Shown here: positions 1 to 13,860 of the stretch, piece after piece
Layout: each line of letters starts with the position of its first letter
Numbering within the stretch: position 1 is the stretch's first letter
Assembly (NCBI GenBank): GCA_934047225.1
Contig: CAKOHE010000081.1
Coordinates: forward strand, 124,001-188,000
Direction: 5' to 3'
Length of the DNA: 64,000 nt
DNA from: Ypsolopha sequella
Lineage: Eukaryota; Arthropoda; Insecta; Lepidoptera; Ypsolophidae
Made by a program: the position numbers and the translations under genes
The notes under the pieces: generated by a model
Seen by the model: only the letters and a program-made list of their open reading frames with translations
Databases searched by the model: none
What the model was told of the DNA's origin: nothing

Positions 1-2044
1 CTACTGAGTGTAAGGTTCCTACTGAGTGTAAGCTTCCTACTGAGTGTAAGCTTCCTACTGAGTGTAAGCTTCCTACTGAGTGTAAGCTTCCTACTGAGTG
101 TAAGCTTCCTACTGAGTGTAAGCTTCCTACTGAGTGTAAGCTTCCTACTGAGTGTAAGCTTCCTACTGAGTGTAAGGTTCCTACTGAGTGTAAGCTTCCT
201 ACTGAGTGTAAGCTTCCTACTGAGTGTAAGCTTCCTACTGAGTGTAAGCTTCCTACTGACTGTAAGCTTCCTACTGAGTGTAAGGTTCCTACTGAGTGTA
301 AGCTTCCTACTGAGTGTAAGCTTCCTACTGACTGTAAGCTTCCTACTGAGTGTAAGGTTCCTACTGAGTGTAAGCTTCCTACTGAGTGTAAGCTTCCTAC
401 TGAGTGTAAGCTTCCTACTGAGTGTAAGCTTCCTACTGAGTGTAAGCTTCCTACTGAGTGTAAGCTTCCTACTGAGTGTAAGCTTCCTACTGAGTGTAAG
501 CTTCCTACTGAGTGTAAGCTTCCTACTGAGTGTAAGGTTCCTACTGAGTGTAAGCTTCCTACTGACTGTAAGCTTCCTACTGACTGTAAGCTTCCTACTG
601 AGTGTAAGCTTCCTACTGAGTGTAAGCTTCCTACTGAGTGTAAGCTTCCTACTGAGTGTAAGCTTCCTACTGAGTGTAAGCTTCCTACTGAGTGTAAGCT
701 TCCTACTGAGTGTAAGCTTCCTACTGAGTGTAAGCTTCCTACTGAGTGTAAGCTTCCTACTGAGTGTAAGCTTCCTACTGACTGTAAGCTTCCTACTGAG
801 TGTAAGGTTCCTACTGAGTGTAAGCTTCCTACTGAGTGTAAGCTTCCTACTGAGTGTAAGGTTCCTACTGAGTGTAAGCTTCCTACTGACTGTAAGCTTC
901 CTACTGACTGTAAGCTTCCTACTGAGTGTAAGCTTCCTACTGAGTGTAAGCTTCCTACTGACTGTAAGCTTCCTACTGAGTGTAAGCTTCCTACTGAGTG
1001 TAAGCTTCCTACTGAGTGTAAGCTTCCTACTGAGTGTAAGCTTCCTACTGAGTGTAAGCTTCCTACTGAGTGTAAGGTTCCTACTGAGTGTAAGCTTCCT
1101 ACTGACTGTAAGCTTCCTACTGACTGTAAGCTTCCTACTGAGTGTAAGCTTCCTACTGAGTGTAAGCTTCCTACTGAGTGTAAGCTTCCTACTGAGTGTA
1201 AGCTTCCTACTGAGTGTAAGCTTCCTACTGAGTGTAAGGTTCCTACTGAGTGTAAGCTTCCTACTGACTGTAAGCTTCCTACTGACTGTAAGCTTCCTAC
1301 TGAGTGTAAGCTTCCTACTGAGTGTAAGGTTCCTACTGAGTGTAAGCTTCCTACTGACTGTAAGCTTCCTACTGAGTGTAAGCTTCCTACTGACTGTAAG
1401 CTTCCTACTGAGTGTAAGCTTCCTACTGAGTGTAAGCTTCCTACTGAGTGTAAGCTTCCTACTGAGTGTAAGCTTCCTACTGAGTGTAAGCTTCCTACTG
1501 AGTGTAAGCTTCCTACTGAGTGTAAGCTTCCTACTGAGTGTAAGCTTCCTACTGACTGTAAGCTTCCTACTGAGTGTAAGCTTCCTACTGACTGTAAACT
1601 TCCTACTGAGTGTAAGCTTCCTACTGAGTGTAAGCTTCCTACTGAGTGTAAGCTTCCTACTGAGTGTAAGCTTCCTACTGAGTGTAAGCTTCCTACTGAG
1701 TGTAAGCTTCCTACTGAGTGTAAGCTTCCTACTGAGTGTAAGCTTCCTACTGAGTGTAAGCTTCCTACTGAGTGTAAGCTTCCTACTGAGTGTAAGATTC
1801 CTACTGAGTGTAAGCTTCCTACTGAGTGTAAGCTTCCTACTGAGTGTAAGCTTCCTACTGAGTGTAAGCTTCCTACTGAGTGTAAGCTTCCTACTGAGTG
1901 TAAGCTTCCTACTGAGTGTAAGCTTCCTACTGAGTGTAAGCTTCCTACTGACTGTAAGCTTCCTACTGACTGTAAGCTTCTTACTGAGTGTAAGCTTCCT
2001 ACTGACTGTAAGCTTCCTACTGAGTGTAAGCTTCCTACTGGAAG
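1..2044. repeat. 18-bp satellite array, copy 1 (cut by left edge)
   Basis: Tandem array of the 18-mer CTTCCTACTGAGTGTAAG, about 113 units, still in progress at base 1. Units differ mainly by GAGTG/GACTG and by CTTCC/GTTCC at the start. Each canonical junction contains AAGCTT, a HindIII site. The period is a multiple of three, so two plus-strand and two minus-strand frames stay open with no coding meaning. The array ends at 'ctactggaagtgt', where the 43-bp array begins. Confidence 0.97.
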
Positions 2045-5000
2045 TGTATTTTAATACTTTATGAAACTGTCACATAAAGATGACAGGAGTGTTTTAATAC
2101 TTTATGAAACTGTCACATAAAGATGACAGGAGTGTTTTATTACTTTATGAAACTGTCACATAAAGATGACAGGAGTGTTTTAATACTTTATGAAACTGTC
2201 ACATAAAGATGACAGGAGTGTTTTAATACTTTATGAAACTGTCACATTAAGATGACAGGAGTGTTTTAATACTTTATGAAACTGTCACATAAAGATGACA
2301 GGAGTGTTTTATTACTTTATGAAACTGTCACATAAAGATGACAGGAGTGTTTTAATACTTTATGAAACTGTCAAATTAAGATGACAGGAGTGTTTTATTA
2401 CTTTATGAAACTGTCACATAAAGATGACAGGAGTGTTTTAATACTTTATGAAACTGTCACATTAAGATGACAGGAGTGTTTTAATACTTTATGAAACTGT
2501 CACATAAAGATGACAGGAGTGTTTTATTACTTTATGAAACTGTCACATAAAGATGACAGGAGTGTTTTAATACTTTATGAAACTGTCACATTAAGATGAC
2601 AGGAGTGTTTTAATACTTTATGAAACTGTCACATAAAGATGACAGGAGTGTTTTAATACTTTATGAAACTGTCACATAAAGATGACAGGAGTGTTTTAAT
2701 ACTTTATGAAACTGTCACATAAAGATAACAGGAGTGTTTTAATACTTTATGAAACTGTCACATAAAGATGACAGGAGTGTTTTAATACTTTATGAAACTG
2801 TCACATTAAGATGACAGGAGTGTTTTAATACTTTATGAAACTGTCACATAAAGATGACAGGAGTGTTTTAATACTTTATGAAACTGTCACATAAAGATGA
2901 CAGGAGTGTTTTAATACTTTATGAAACTGTCACATAAAGATAACAGGAGTGTTTTAATACTTTATGAAACTGTCACATAAAGATGACAGGAGTGTTTTAA
3001 TACTTAATGAAACTGTCACATAAAGATGACAGGAGTGTTTTAATACTTTATGAAACTGTCACATAAAGATGACAGGAGTGTTTTATTACTTTATGAAACT
3101 GTCACATAAAGATGACAGGAGTGTTTTAATACTTTATGAAACTGTCACATACAGATGACAGGAGTGTTTTATTACTTTATGAAACTGTCACATAAAGATA
3201 ACAGGAGTGTTTTAATACTTTATGAAACTGTCACATAAAGATGACAGGAGTGTTTTAATACTTTATGAAACTGTCACATAAAGATAACAGGAGTGTTTTA
3301 ATACTTTATGAAACTGTCACATAAAGATGACAGGAGTGTTTTAATACTTAATGAAACTGTCACATAAAGATGACAGGAGTGTTTTAATACTTAATGAAAC
3401 TGTCACATAAAGATGACAGGAGTGTTTTAATACTTTATGAAACTGTCACATAAAGATGACAGGAGTGTTTTAATACTTTATGAAACTGTCACATACAGAT
3501 GACAGGAGTGTTTTATTACTTTATGAAACTGTCACATAAAGATGACAGGAGTGTTTTAATACTTTATGAAACTGTCACATACAGATGACAGGAGTGTTTT
3601 ATTACTTAATGAAACTGTCACATAAAGATGACAGGAGTGTTTTAATACTTTATGAAACTGTCACATAAAGATGACAGGAGTGTTTTATTACTTTATGAAA
3701 CTGTCACATAAAGATGACAGGAGTGTTTTAATACTTTATGAAACTGTCACATACAGATGACAGGAGTGTTTTATTACTTTATGAAACTGTCACATAAAGA
3801 TGACAGGAGTGTTTTATTACTTTATGAAACTGTCACATAAAGATGACAGGAGTGTTTTATTACTTTATGAAACTGTCACATAAAGATGACAGGAGTGTTT
3901 TAATACTTTATGAAACTGTCACATACAGATGACAGGAGTGTTTTATTACTTTATGAAACTGTCACATAAAGATGACAGGAGTGTTTTAATACTTTATGAA
4001 ACTGTCACATAAAGATGACAGGAGTGTTTTATTACTTTATGAAACTGTCACATAAAGATGACAGGAGTGTTTTAATACTTTATGAAACTGTCACATACAG
4101 ATGACAGGAGTGTTTTATTACTTTATGAAACTGTCACATAAAGATGACAGGAGTGTTTTAATACTTTATGAAACTGTCACATAAAGATGACAGGAGTGTT
4201 TTATTACTTTATGAAACTGTCACATAAAGATGACAGGAGTGTTTTAATACTTTATGAAACTGTCACATACAGATGACAGGAGTGTTTTATTACTTTATGA
4301 AACTGTCACATAAAGATGACAGGAGTGTTTTAATACTTTATGAAACTGTCACATTAAGATGACAGGAGTGTTTTATTACTTTATGAAACTGTCACATAAA
4401 GATGACAGGAGTGTTTTAATACTTTATGAAACTGTCACATAAAGATAACAGGAGTGTTTTAATACTTTATGAAACTGTCACATAAAGATGACAGGAGTGT
4501 TTTAATACTTTATGAAACTGTCACATAAAGATGACAGGAGTGTTTTAATAGTTTATGAAACTGTCACATAAAGATGACAGGAGTGTTTTAATACTTAATG
4601 AAACTGTCACATAAAGATGACAGGAGTGTTTTAATACTTAATGAAACTGTCACATAAAGATGACAGGAGTGTTTTAATACTTTATGAAACTGTCACATAA
4701 AGATGACAGGAGTGTTTTAATACTTTATGAAACTGTCACATACAGATGACAGGAGTGTTTTATTACTTTATGAAACTGTCACATAAAGATGACAGGAGTG
4801 TTTTAATACTTTATGAAACTGTCACATAAAGATGACAGGAGTGTTTTATTACTTTATGAAACTGTCACATAAAGATGACAGGAGTGTTTTAATACTTTAT
4901 GAAACTGTCACATACAGATGACAGGAGTGTTTTATTACTTTATGAAACTGTCACATTAAGATGACAGGAGTGTTTTATTACTTTATGAAATTGTCACATA

Positions 5001-8000
5001 AAGATGACAGGAGTGTTTTATTACTTTATGAAACTGTCACATAAAGATGACAGGAGTGTTTTAATACTTTATGAAACTGTCACATACAGATGACAGGAGT
5101 GTTTTATTACTTTATGAAACTGTCACATAAAGATGACAGGAGTGTTTTAATACTTTATGAAACTGTCACATAAAGATAACAGGAGTGTTTTAATACTTTA
5201 TGAAACTGTCACATAAAGATGACAGGAGTGTTTTATTACTTTATGAAACTGTCACATAAAGATGACAGGAGTGTTTTAATAGTTTATGAAACTGTCACAT
5301 AAAGATGACAGGAGTGTTTTAATACTTAATGAAACTGTCACATAAAGATGACAGGAGTGTTTTAATACTTAATGAAACTGTCACATAAAGATGACGGGAG
5401 TGTTTTAATACTTTATGAAACTGTCACATAAAGATGACAGGAGTGTTTTATTACTTTATGAAACTGTCACATAAAGATGACAGGAGTGTTTTAATACTTT
5501 ATGAAACTGTCACATAAAGATGACAGGAGTGTTTTATTACTTTATGAAACTGTCACATAAAGATGACAGGAGTGTTTTAATACTTTATGAAACTGTCACA
5601 TAAAGATGACAGGAGTGTTTTAATACTTTATGAAACTGTCACATAAAGATGACAGGAGTGTTTTATTACTTTATGAAACTGTCACATAAAGATGACAGGA
5701 GTGTTTTAATACTTTATGAAACTGTCACATAAAGATGACGGGAGTGTTTTAATACTTTATGAAACTGTCACATAAAGATGACAGGAGTGTTTTATTACTT
5801 TATGAAACTGTCACATAAAGATGACAGGAGTGTTTTAATACTTTATGAAACTGTCACATAAAGATGACGGGAGTGTTTTAATACTTTATGAAACTGTCAC
5901 ATAAAGATGACAGGAGTGTTTTAATACTTTATGAAACTGTCACATAAAGATGACAGGAGTGTTTTAATACTTAATGAAACTGTCACATAAAGATGACAGG
6001 AGTGTTTTAATACTTAATGAAACTGTCACATAAAGATGACGGGAGTGTTTTATTACTTTATGAAACTGTCACATAAAGATGACAGGAGTGTTTTAATACT
6101 TTATGAAACTGTCACATAAAGATGACAGGAGTGTTTTAATACTTTATGAAACTGTCACATAAAGATGACAGGAGTGTTTTAATACTTAATGAAACTGTCA
6201 CATAAAGATGACAGGAGTGTTTTAATACTTAATGAAACTGTCACATAAAGATGACGGGAGTGTTTTAATACTTTATGAAACTGTCACATAAAGATGACAG
6301 GAGTGTTTTAATACTTCATGAAACTGTCACATAAAGATGACAGGAGTGTTTTAATACTTCATGAAACTGTCACATAAAGATGACAGGAGTGTTTTAATAC
6401 TTTATGAAACTGTCACATAAAGATGACAGGAGTGTTTTAATACTTTATGAAACTGTCACATAAAGATGACAGGAGTGTTTTAATACTTTATGAAACTGTC
6501 ACATAAAGATGACAGGAGTGTTTTATTACTTTATGAAACTGTCACATAAAGATGACAGCAGTGTTTTAATACTTTATGAAACTGTCACATAAAGATGACA
6601 GGAGTGTTTTAATACTTTATGAAACTGTCACATAAAGATGACAGGAGTGTTTTAATACTTTATGAAACTGTCACATAAAGATGAAAGGAGTGTTTTAATA
6701 CTTTATGAAACTGTCACATAAATATGACAGGAGTATTTTAATACTTTATGAAACTGTCACATAAAGATGACAGGAGTGTTTTAATACTTTATGAAACTGT
6801 CACATAAAGATGACAGGAGTGTTTTAATACTTTATGAAACTGTCACATAAAGATGACAGGAGTGTTTTAATACTTTATGAAACTGTCACATAAAGATGAC
6901 AGGAGTGTTTTATTACTTTATGAAACTGTCACATAAAGATGACAGGAGTGTTTTAATACTTTATGAAACTGTCACATAAAGATGACAGGAGTGTTTTAAT
7001 ACTTAATGAAACTGTCACATAAAGATGACAGGAGTGTTTTAATACTTAATGAAACTGTCACATAAAGATGACGGGAGTGTTTTAATACTTTATGAAACTG
7101 TCACATAAAGATGACAGGAGTGTTTTAATACTTCATGAAACTGTCACATAAAGATGACAGGAGTGTTTTAATACTTTATGAAACTGTCACATAAAGATGA
7201 CAGGAGTGTTTTAATACTTTATGAAACTGTCACATAAAGATGACAGGAGTGTTTTAATACTTTATGAAACTGTCACATAAAGATGACAGGAGTGTTTTAA
7301 TACTTAATGAAACTGTCACATAAAGATGACAGGAGTGTTTTAATACTTAATGAAACTGTCACATAAAGATGACGGGAGTGTTTTAATACTTTATGAAACT
7401 GTCACATAAAGATGACAGGAGTGTTTTAATACTTCATGAAACTGTCACATAAAGATGACAGGAGTGTTTTAATACTTCATGAAACTGTCACATAAAGATG
7501 ACAGGAGTGTTTTAATACTTTATGAAACTGTCACATAAAGATGACAGGAGTGTTTTAATACTTTATGAAACTGTCACATAAAGATGACAGGAGTGTTTTA
7601 ATACTTTATGAAACTGTCACATAAAGATGACAGGAGTGTTTTAATACTTTATGAAACTGTCACATAAAGATGACAGGAGTGTTTTATACTTTATGAAACT
7701 GTCACATAAAGATGACAGGAGTGTTTTAATACTTTATGAAACTGTCACATAAAGATGACGGGAGTGTTTTAATACTTTATGAAACTGTCACATAAAGATG
7801 ACAGGAGTGTTTTATTACTTTATGAAACTGTCACATAAAGATGACAGCAGTGTTTTAATACTTTATGAAACTGTCACATAAAGATGACAGGAGTGTTTTA
7901 ATACTTTATGAAACTGTCACATAAAGATGACAGGAGTGTTTTAATACTTTATGAAACTGTCACATAAAGATGAAAGGAGTGTTTTAATACTTTATGAAAC

Positions 8001-9494
8001 TGTCACATAAATATGACAGGAGTATTTTAATACTTTATGAAACTGTCACATAAAGATGACAGGAGTGTTTTAATACTTTATGAAACTGTCACATAAAGAT
8101 GACAGGAGTGTTTTAATACTTTATGAAACTGTCACATAAAGATGACAGGAGTGTTTTAATACTTTATGAAACTGTCACATAAAGATGACAGGAGTGTTTT
8201 ATTACTTTATGAAACTGTCACATAAAGATGACAGGAGTGTTTTAATACTTTATGAAACTGTCACATAAAGATGACAGGAGTGTTTTAATACTTAATGAAA
8301 CTGTCACATAAAGATGACAGGAGTGTTTTATTACTTAATGAAACTGTCACATAAAGATGACGGGAGTGTTTTAATACTTTATGAAACTGTCACATAAAGA
8401 TGACAGGAGTGTTTTAATACTTCATGAAACTGTCACATAAAGATGACAGGAGTGTTTTAATACTTTATGAAACTGTCACATAAAGATGACAGGAGTGTTT
8501 TAATACTTTATGAAACTGTCACATAAAGATGACAGGAGTGTTTTAATACTTTATGAAACTGTCACATAAAGATGACAGGAGTGTTTTATTACTTTATGAA
8601 ACTGTCACATAAAGATGACAGCAGTGTTTTAATACTTTATGAAACTGTCACATAAAGATGACAGGAGTGTTTTAATACTTTATGAAACTGTCACATAAAG
8701 ATGACAGGAGTGTTTTAATACTTTATGAAACTGTCACATAAAGATGAAAGGAGTGTTTTAATACTTTATGAAACTGTCACATAAATATGACAGGAGTATT
8801 TTAATACTTTATGAAACTGTCACATAAAGATGACAGGAGTGTTTTAATACTTTATGAAACTGTCACATAAAGATGACAGGAGTGTTTTAATACTTTATGA
8901 AACTGTCACATAAAGATGACAGGAGTGTTTTAATACTTTATGAAACTGTCACATAAAGATGACAGGAGTGTTTTAATACTTTATGAAACTGTCACATAAA
9001 GATGACAGGAGTGTTTTATTACTTTATGAAACTGTCACATAAAGATGACAGGAGTGTTTTAATACTTTATGAAACTGTCACATAAAGATGAAAGGAGTGT
9101 TTTAATACTTTATGAAACTGTCACATAAATATGACAGGAGTATTTTAATACTTTATGAAACTGTCACATAAAGATGACAGGAGTGTTTTAATACTTTATG
9201 AAACTGTCACATAAAGATGACAGGAGTGTTTTAATACTTTATGAAACTGTCACATAAAGATGACAGGAGTTTTTTAATACTTTAAGAAACTGTCACATAA
9301 AGATGACAGGAGTGTTTTAATACTTTATGAAACTGTCACATAAAGATGACAGGAGTGTTTTAATACTTTATGAAACTGTCACATAAAGATGACAGGAGTG
9401 TTTTAATACTTTATGAAACTGTCACATAAAGATGACAGGAGTGTTTTAATACTTTATGAAACTGTCACATAAAGATGACAGGAGTGTTTTAATA
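2045..9494. repeat. 43-bp satellite array, copy 1
   Basis: About 173 head-to-tail units of a 43-mer reading TGTTTTAATACTTTATGAAA followed by CTGTCACATAAAGATGACAG and GAG. Each unit holds the inverted repeat CTGTCA-N8-TGACAG. Recurrent variants are TTATTAC for TTAATAC, CATTAAG or CATACAG for CATAAAG, GATAACAGG, GACGGG, ACTTAATG and ACTTCATG. One unit near 7680 has lost a base. Variant blocks recur at whole-unit spacing, showing higher-order duplication. The array ends at 'gttttaataattctag'. Confidence 0.97.
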
Positions 9495-12084
9495 ATTCTA
9501 GATTATTATTAAGGTTTGTGGCCGAGAGAATCTGGTATTGATCAGAAACAATCTCTTGACTATAGATTTGTGAAGTGAAGTATTATTTCTTAGAAAACTA
9601 AGTTTGACCTTTATGTAGGGTAAGTGATGTGTTTGAAGTGAGTGCTTTTGTTGTGAAAATCTGAGTAAAACCTTATGTGAGTTCGCAAATAGAAAGAATA
9701 ATTTGAAAGTAATATTCTCTCAATTTAAATCAGAGATATTTCCATGTATTATTACTAAAAAAGTGTTTCAAATTCTGTAATAATTGTTTGATCAATTTTG
9801 CAGTAACCTTTCATAAAAATGGTTTATTTTGGTGAAGTCTTGCATCCAGTGAATTTATCTAGTATTGATTTTGCAACTAGAAAAAATAGTTTCGGGTCCA
9901 TAGTTACTCACTTATCGATTAGGGCAGACTTCAAGTTCATATTTTAATCCATTTAGAGTGGTTTTCATGATAAAGTGTTCAATGAGAAAAATCACATGAT
10001 CAGCCTTAAATAAAGTTGGTGATTTTGATATCGAAATTGTGAATTTCATAGATTCAGATAAAGCATTTTATTTTAAAATAAATAAAGCTTCAGTATATAT
10101 GTACAAAGCTTAGTTTAAATAATTTTGGAATCATAAATTTCCTTATAAATTGGAAAGATTTCAATTATATAAATAGTTTGGAGAAAGGTTTGGTTATTGC
10201 GAGTTTGCAGTTTTGTTGGAGAAGGAATGTTTTCGAATTATAAATGAATTTACCTGAAAATAAAGGTATATTAGTAAAGATGAATTTATATTCGCCAGGA
10301 GACTAGAATTTATAGCTCCTCTGTAGTCAAGCATAGCAGTACTACTATAGTCAACCTTATACTGAAATGGTTAAGGCGTCTATACTTCGTCAGGTGTGTG
10401 TAGATTCATTTATTTGTTCGTCATATAGTAAAATCATACATAGCCGAGAGATAGCCTTAATAACGTTGAAAATTATTCTGAATCCAGGAAGTATGTAGAT
10501 CGTATAGCTTTATTGCTGAAGTTTGTTTCTAAAAATAAAGGACATCTTCAAGCTCTTATAAAATTTAAGACAAGTAGTACAAGTCTTGGTTCAACAGAAG
10601 TAGTCCAGAATTTGGTCTAGTTGAGTGCCTACTTAGCCCATACTATGGATCTGGGTCAGATAAATAGTGAGAAGCTACTATTTTGGTAAAAATGCCATAC
10701 AAAATTATAAGACTTAACTATTTCTTTTTTGCACAAGTGAACAAATAAAATGTTCATGTTGCTATTTTAGTCAATATAATATCCGGCACAGACATAGTCT
10801 TAAATATTGTTCTAGATCCAAAATCATGGAAACCATTTCTATATCTAAGTTTATTTGAGAGATTTCTATAAAATGGATAAAATTCTAATGTAGATATTGG
10901 TACTTATCTGACTTGTCTTAAATATAACCAAGACGATTGTATTACAGAAGTTTTTACAATTTTGACTTGATAGAAGTTCTCTATTGAATAGTTAACAGAA
11001 TGACTATACGCTGAATATGAAAGTCTAAAAGAAATAATTTTATCTGAAACAGCTAGTCACTACTTGAGTAGATTTGTTAAGAGGCTGAATCATTGAATAG
11101 GACATGGTGCAACACGAGTGATTTCAATGTTTAGGGAAGCTCTGGATTTCTTGTTGGTTCTTTACCAGAGTTGTGTAGTCAGGGAACCAACATAGGCGCG
11201 TAAATTTAAAAATAAATAAATAAATCTTAAATTTTGAATTCAAAAAAAAGTATACACTAAAAAAAGTCAAAGGGGTATTCCACATCCAAGGGAAGGTACT
11301 TCTGAGAAGTTGCTAATATGGCTTACTTTGAGTCTCTATTTTATGACCAGATAATCACAGATGTAAGAATTTTACTCACTGTCCTATGGGCTTACTTGAA
11401 GATTGCCGACTAAATAAGTTATTTTTCGTATAAAAGTATCTATCGAGTAATAAGTTTTACGACATACATAAAGGTCAGCTGTTAAAATATTATTCAGCTT
11501 TGATCATCAATAAATTATTAAGTTTCAAACTCAGAAATACCTCATCTCATCCATCACCAATTATTGGTAGTGGTTATTAAAAATAATAATAATAATGTAT
11601 TTTGTTCATAACGTGGTCAAACAGAGTATTTACAGAACTTAGTGTGAAGTATCGTCTTAAGTAGCAGGTATAGTTTAACATAGTAAGTTCACAGTTGTAC
11701 AGCCTCTTAAGAAGCTGACTGGTGCAGAATTGCTGCAGAGATTTGATTCACCTTTTATTATTTGTAATATTGATGAATTCCATATATTGGCTTAAGGTTA
11801 AACACTAGTGCCTGATTCTAAGTTTCCTGTCAATAGATGGCGCTGCGGTACTATAATTTGGTTTTTGTATTTAAAAATAGTAAATAAACAAAATATTTCG
11901 CTCCGTTGTATTATGCGACAGTTTTAATGTGTTAATTATTTTATAAAGGCAGAATTGTGTCATTTTCTGTTGTATGTTTCTACATCGGGCCCAAACAATT
12001 TTAAAATTTGCAATTTTGTCGTAGCTATGCACGCACACATAAACAATGAATTTATATATAAAATAGTTGTTAATTTCAAGGCGC
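9495..12084. other. AT-rich stretch with no recognised gene
   Basis: No convincing coding region, RNA gene or recognised element was found. A short AAAT run lies at 11211-11225. The sequence AGATGGCGCT at about 11834 has an inverted partner near 12614-12623. It resembles the core of insect CTCF sites, but it may simply be part of a dispersed repeat. Confidence 0.5.
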
Positions 12085-12160
12085 GATGTAGAGATTGATT
12101 GGTCTAATGGTTACATCTGTGGAATTTCGATCTGCTCGAGCAAGGATCGATCCCACATCA
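12085..12160 (+). repeat. tRNA-like sequence (tRNA pseudogene or SINE head)
   Basis: A 76-bp segment with an A-box-like TGGTCTAATGGTTA near 12100 and a B-box-like GGATCGATCCC near 12144, at normal tRNA spacing. The 5' GATGTAG could pair with a 3' CCACATC at six of seven positions. The anticodon arm is not convincing, so this is more likely a tRNA-derived repeat than a working tRNA gene. Confidence 0.4.
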
Positions 12161-12639
12161 CTACAAATGTTTTCTTTTTCTATTTTTTTTGAATAATTTC
12201 AAAATTACCTACTTGTTTTTTATTTGATCCATCAAAATGATTATTTTCCATCAAATTCAAGAAAATTATTCGATGATGTGACTTTCTGAAGAATCATGTA
12301 TGGTGTACTTACAATACATCCTTTCAAGCAAACTACTTTTAGATTGGAAAAAACATTGAATTATGGGAGAAACCCGCGAATTGAGAGAGATGATGTACCA
12401 AACTTTTTTTTTCTAAATTCATAATATTTACAGGTAATAAACAAATTATTTTACATAAATAATGCTGTTGATTTATGCAATGATATAAGCATAATAAGAG
12501 TATAATCACATTTTTATCGATTATAAAATCATACAAAAATAAAAAAGCTCTAATGAAGCTCTAATAAATTTTACGAACGAATGCTGCAATTTTTTAAAAA
12601 ATACTAAATAAACTAGCGCCATCTGTTAGAACCTATCAT

Positions 12640-13860
12640 AACTTCGTCGTAACTGGGACGACTCCATCTCGCTAAATAAGGTGACTGATTGATATTTTGA
12701 GTAGCCAAATTCATACTGGAGACTCTCCTCGGGGTTGTTCTTGAACAACATAAACATAACATAATGCACTCTAATTTTCATAATACAATGCGTAAAAGTA
12801 CATAGACCGGCTTGTAAGTAATCAGTATTACGGATCAATAACATATGCGAAATTAAAAAAAAAAGTTTATCTAGGGGCAGAAAGAACGCTGTCCTCTCAG
12901 TCTTGCTTGAGATCAATAATCCGTCCAAGACAATTAGACAAATGGGCCAACTAATAATCGCCTCTGTCAAAAGGTAATAAAGTCTTCAGCATTCGTCTAA
13001 TTAGTTTAGAAGTAAGTAGATTCAATCCCCGGTCGGGCGACATAATATATGTGCGTAGTATTTGTTCTTACTTACCACTTGCTGAACGGTGAAGGAAAAC
13101 ACTGTGAGGTAAACCTGCATGCCCTAAAACATGTATTTTTGTCCCCGAAGTACGGCAATATCTATAAACTGCCCAAGCTAATGAGACGAATAGACTTTAT
13201 TGCCTTGTGACTGAGGTGATTATTGGTTGGCCCGTTCATCTAATTGTTTTGGTCAGTATATACTTAAAAGTATAAAATAATGTTCGGTGAAATGCGGGTA
13301 TACCGAGTGTGTTCTGTGATTTGCAATTCATAGCTCACACTCGGGAACACCTCTGACACCCCCTCGGGGATTCATGTCGTGACGATGTTGTTGTTGTATA
13401 AATCGCTGAACTTACCGGGTCTTCATTATGAATTTGCCTGTATAATAAGGTGAATAGGTGACTTTATTTTATATGACTAAATGCATACTGGAGACTTTAT
13501 AAGTGATCAGATCAGTAACAAGGTTCGATTACCCGACTTTCTGTGAAATACAGAAAATACAATTTAGGCTTTCTATACTGAGTCCGGGTAGGCCATGAGT
13601 TTGTATAGGAAAACAAAAAATATTTTTCGTGTTTCGTAAAACGGGTCATTGAACCTTGATCTTGACGACTTATCGTGTCTCCAACAGCGATATAAATAAA
13701 AAAAATATTTATGATACTTTAAGTACATCACTGGTCTCCAATATAAATTTGGTCATATAAATCATAGTTACTTTATATATATTTATAATATAAAATAATA
13801 TATAAATTAATACTCGAGGCTTGGTAAGTAATCAGTGTGACGAATTTCAAAAAATAAAAT
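12640..13860. repeat. Cluster of related interspersed repeats
   Basis: The segment 'catactggagac' with a preceding ATGACYAAAT-type sequence and a following 'aagtRatcag' motif occurs three times: about 12700-12830 and 13465-13515 in plus orientation, and about 13728-13760 with its first part reversed. B-box-like GATTCAATCCCC (13019) and GGTTCGATTACCC (13522) suggest SINE-derived copies. No coding region was found; the short open frames across 12339-12970 lack any recognisable domain. Confidence 0.45.
13280..13395 (+). repeat. Dispersed repeat, partner of 40968-41060
   Basis: The block from 'ggtgaaatgcgggtatacc' through 'cacactcgggaacacct' to 'ttcatgtcgtgacgatg' is present in reverse orientation at 40968-41060. 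It ends in a short TTG run. Two diverged copies of one SINE-like or MITE-like family are the simplest reading. Confidence 0.7.

Noticed and set aside
2045..9494. CRISPR-like regular array with a dyad in each repeat
   Set aside because: There are no unique spacers: the whole 43-bp period is conserved, and the setting is eukaryotic.
12339..12970. 65- and 114-residue minus-strand frames
   Set aside because: Low-complexity or repeat-derived; the second overlaps the interspersed repeat also found near 13470.
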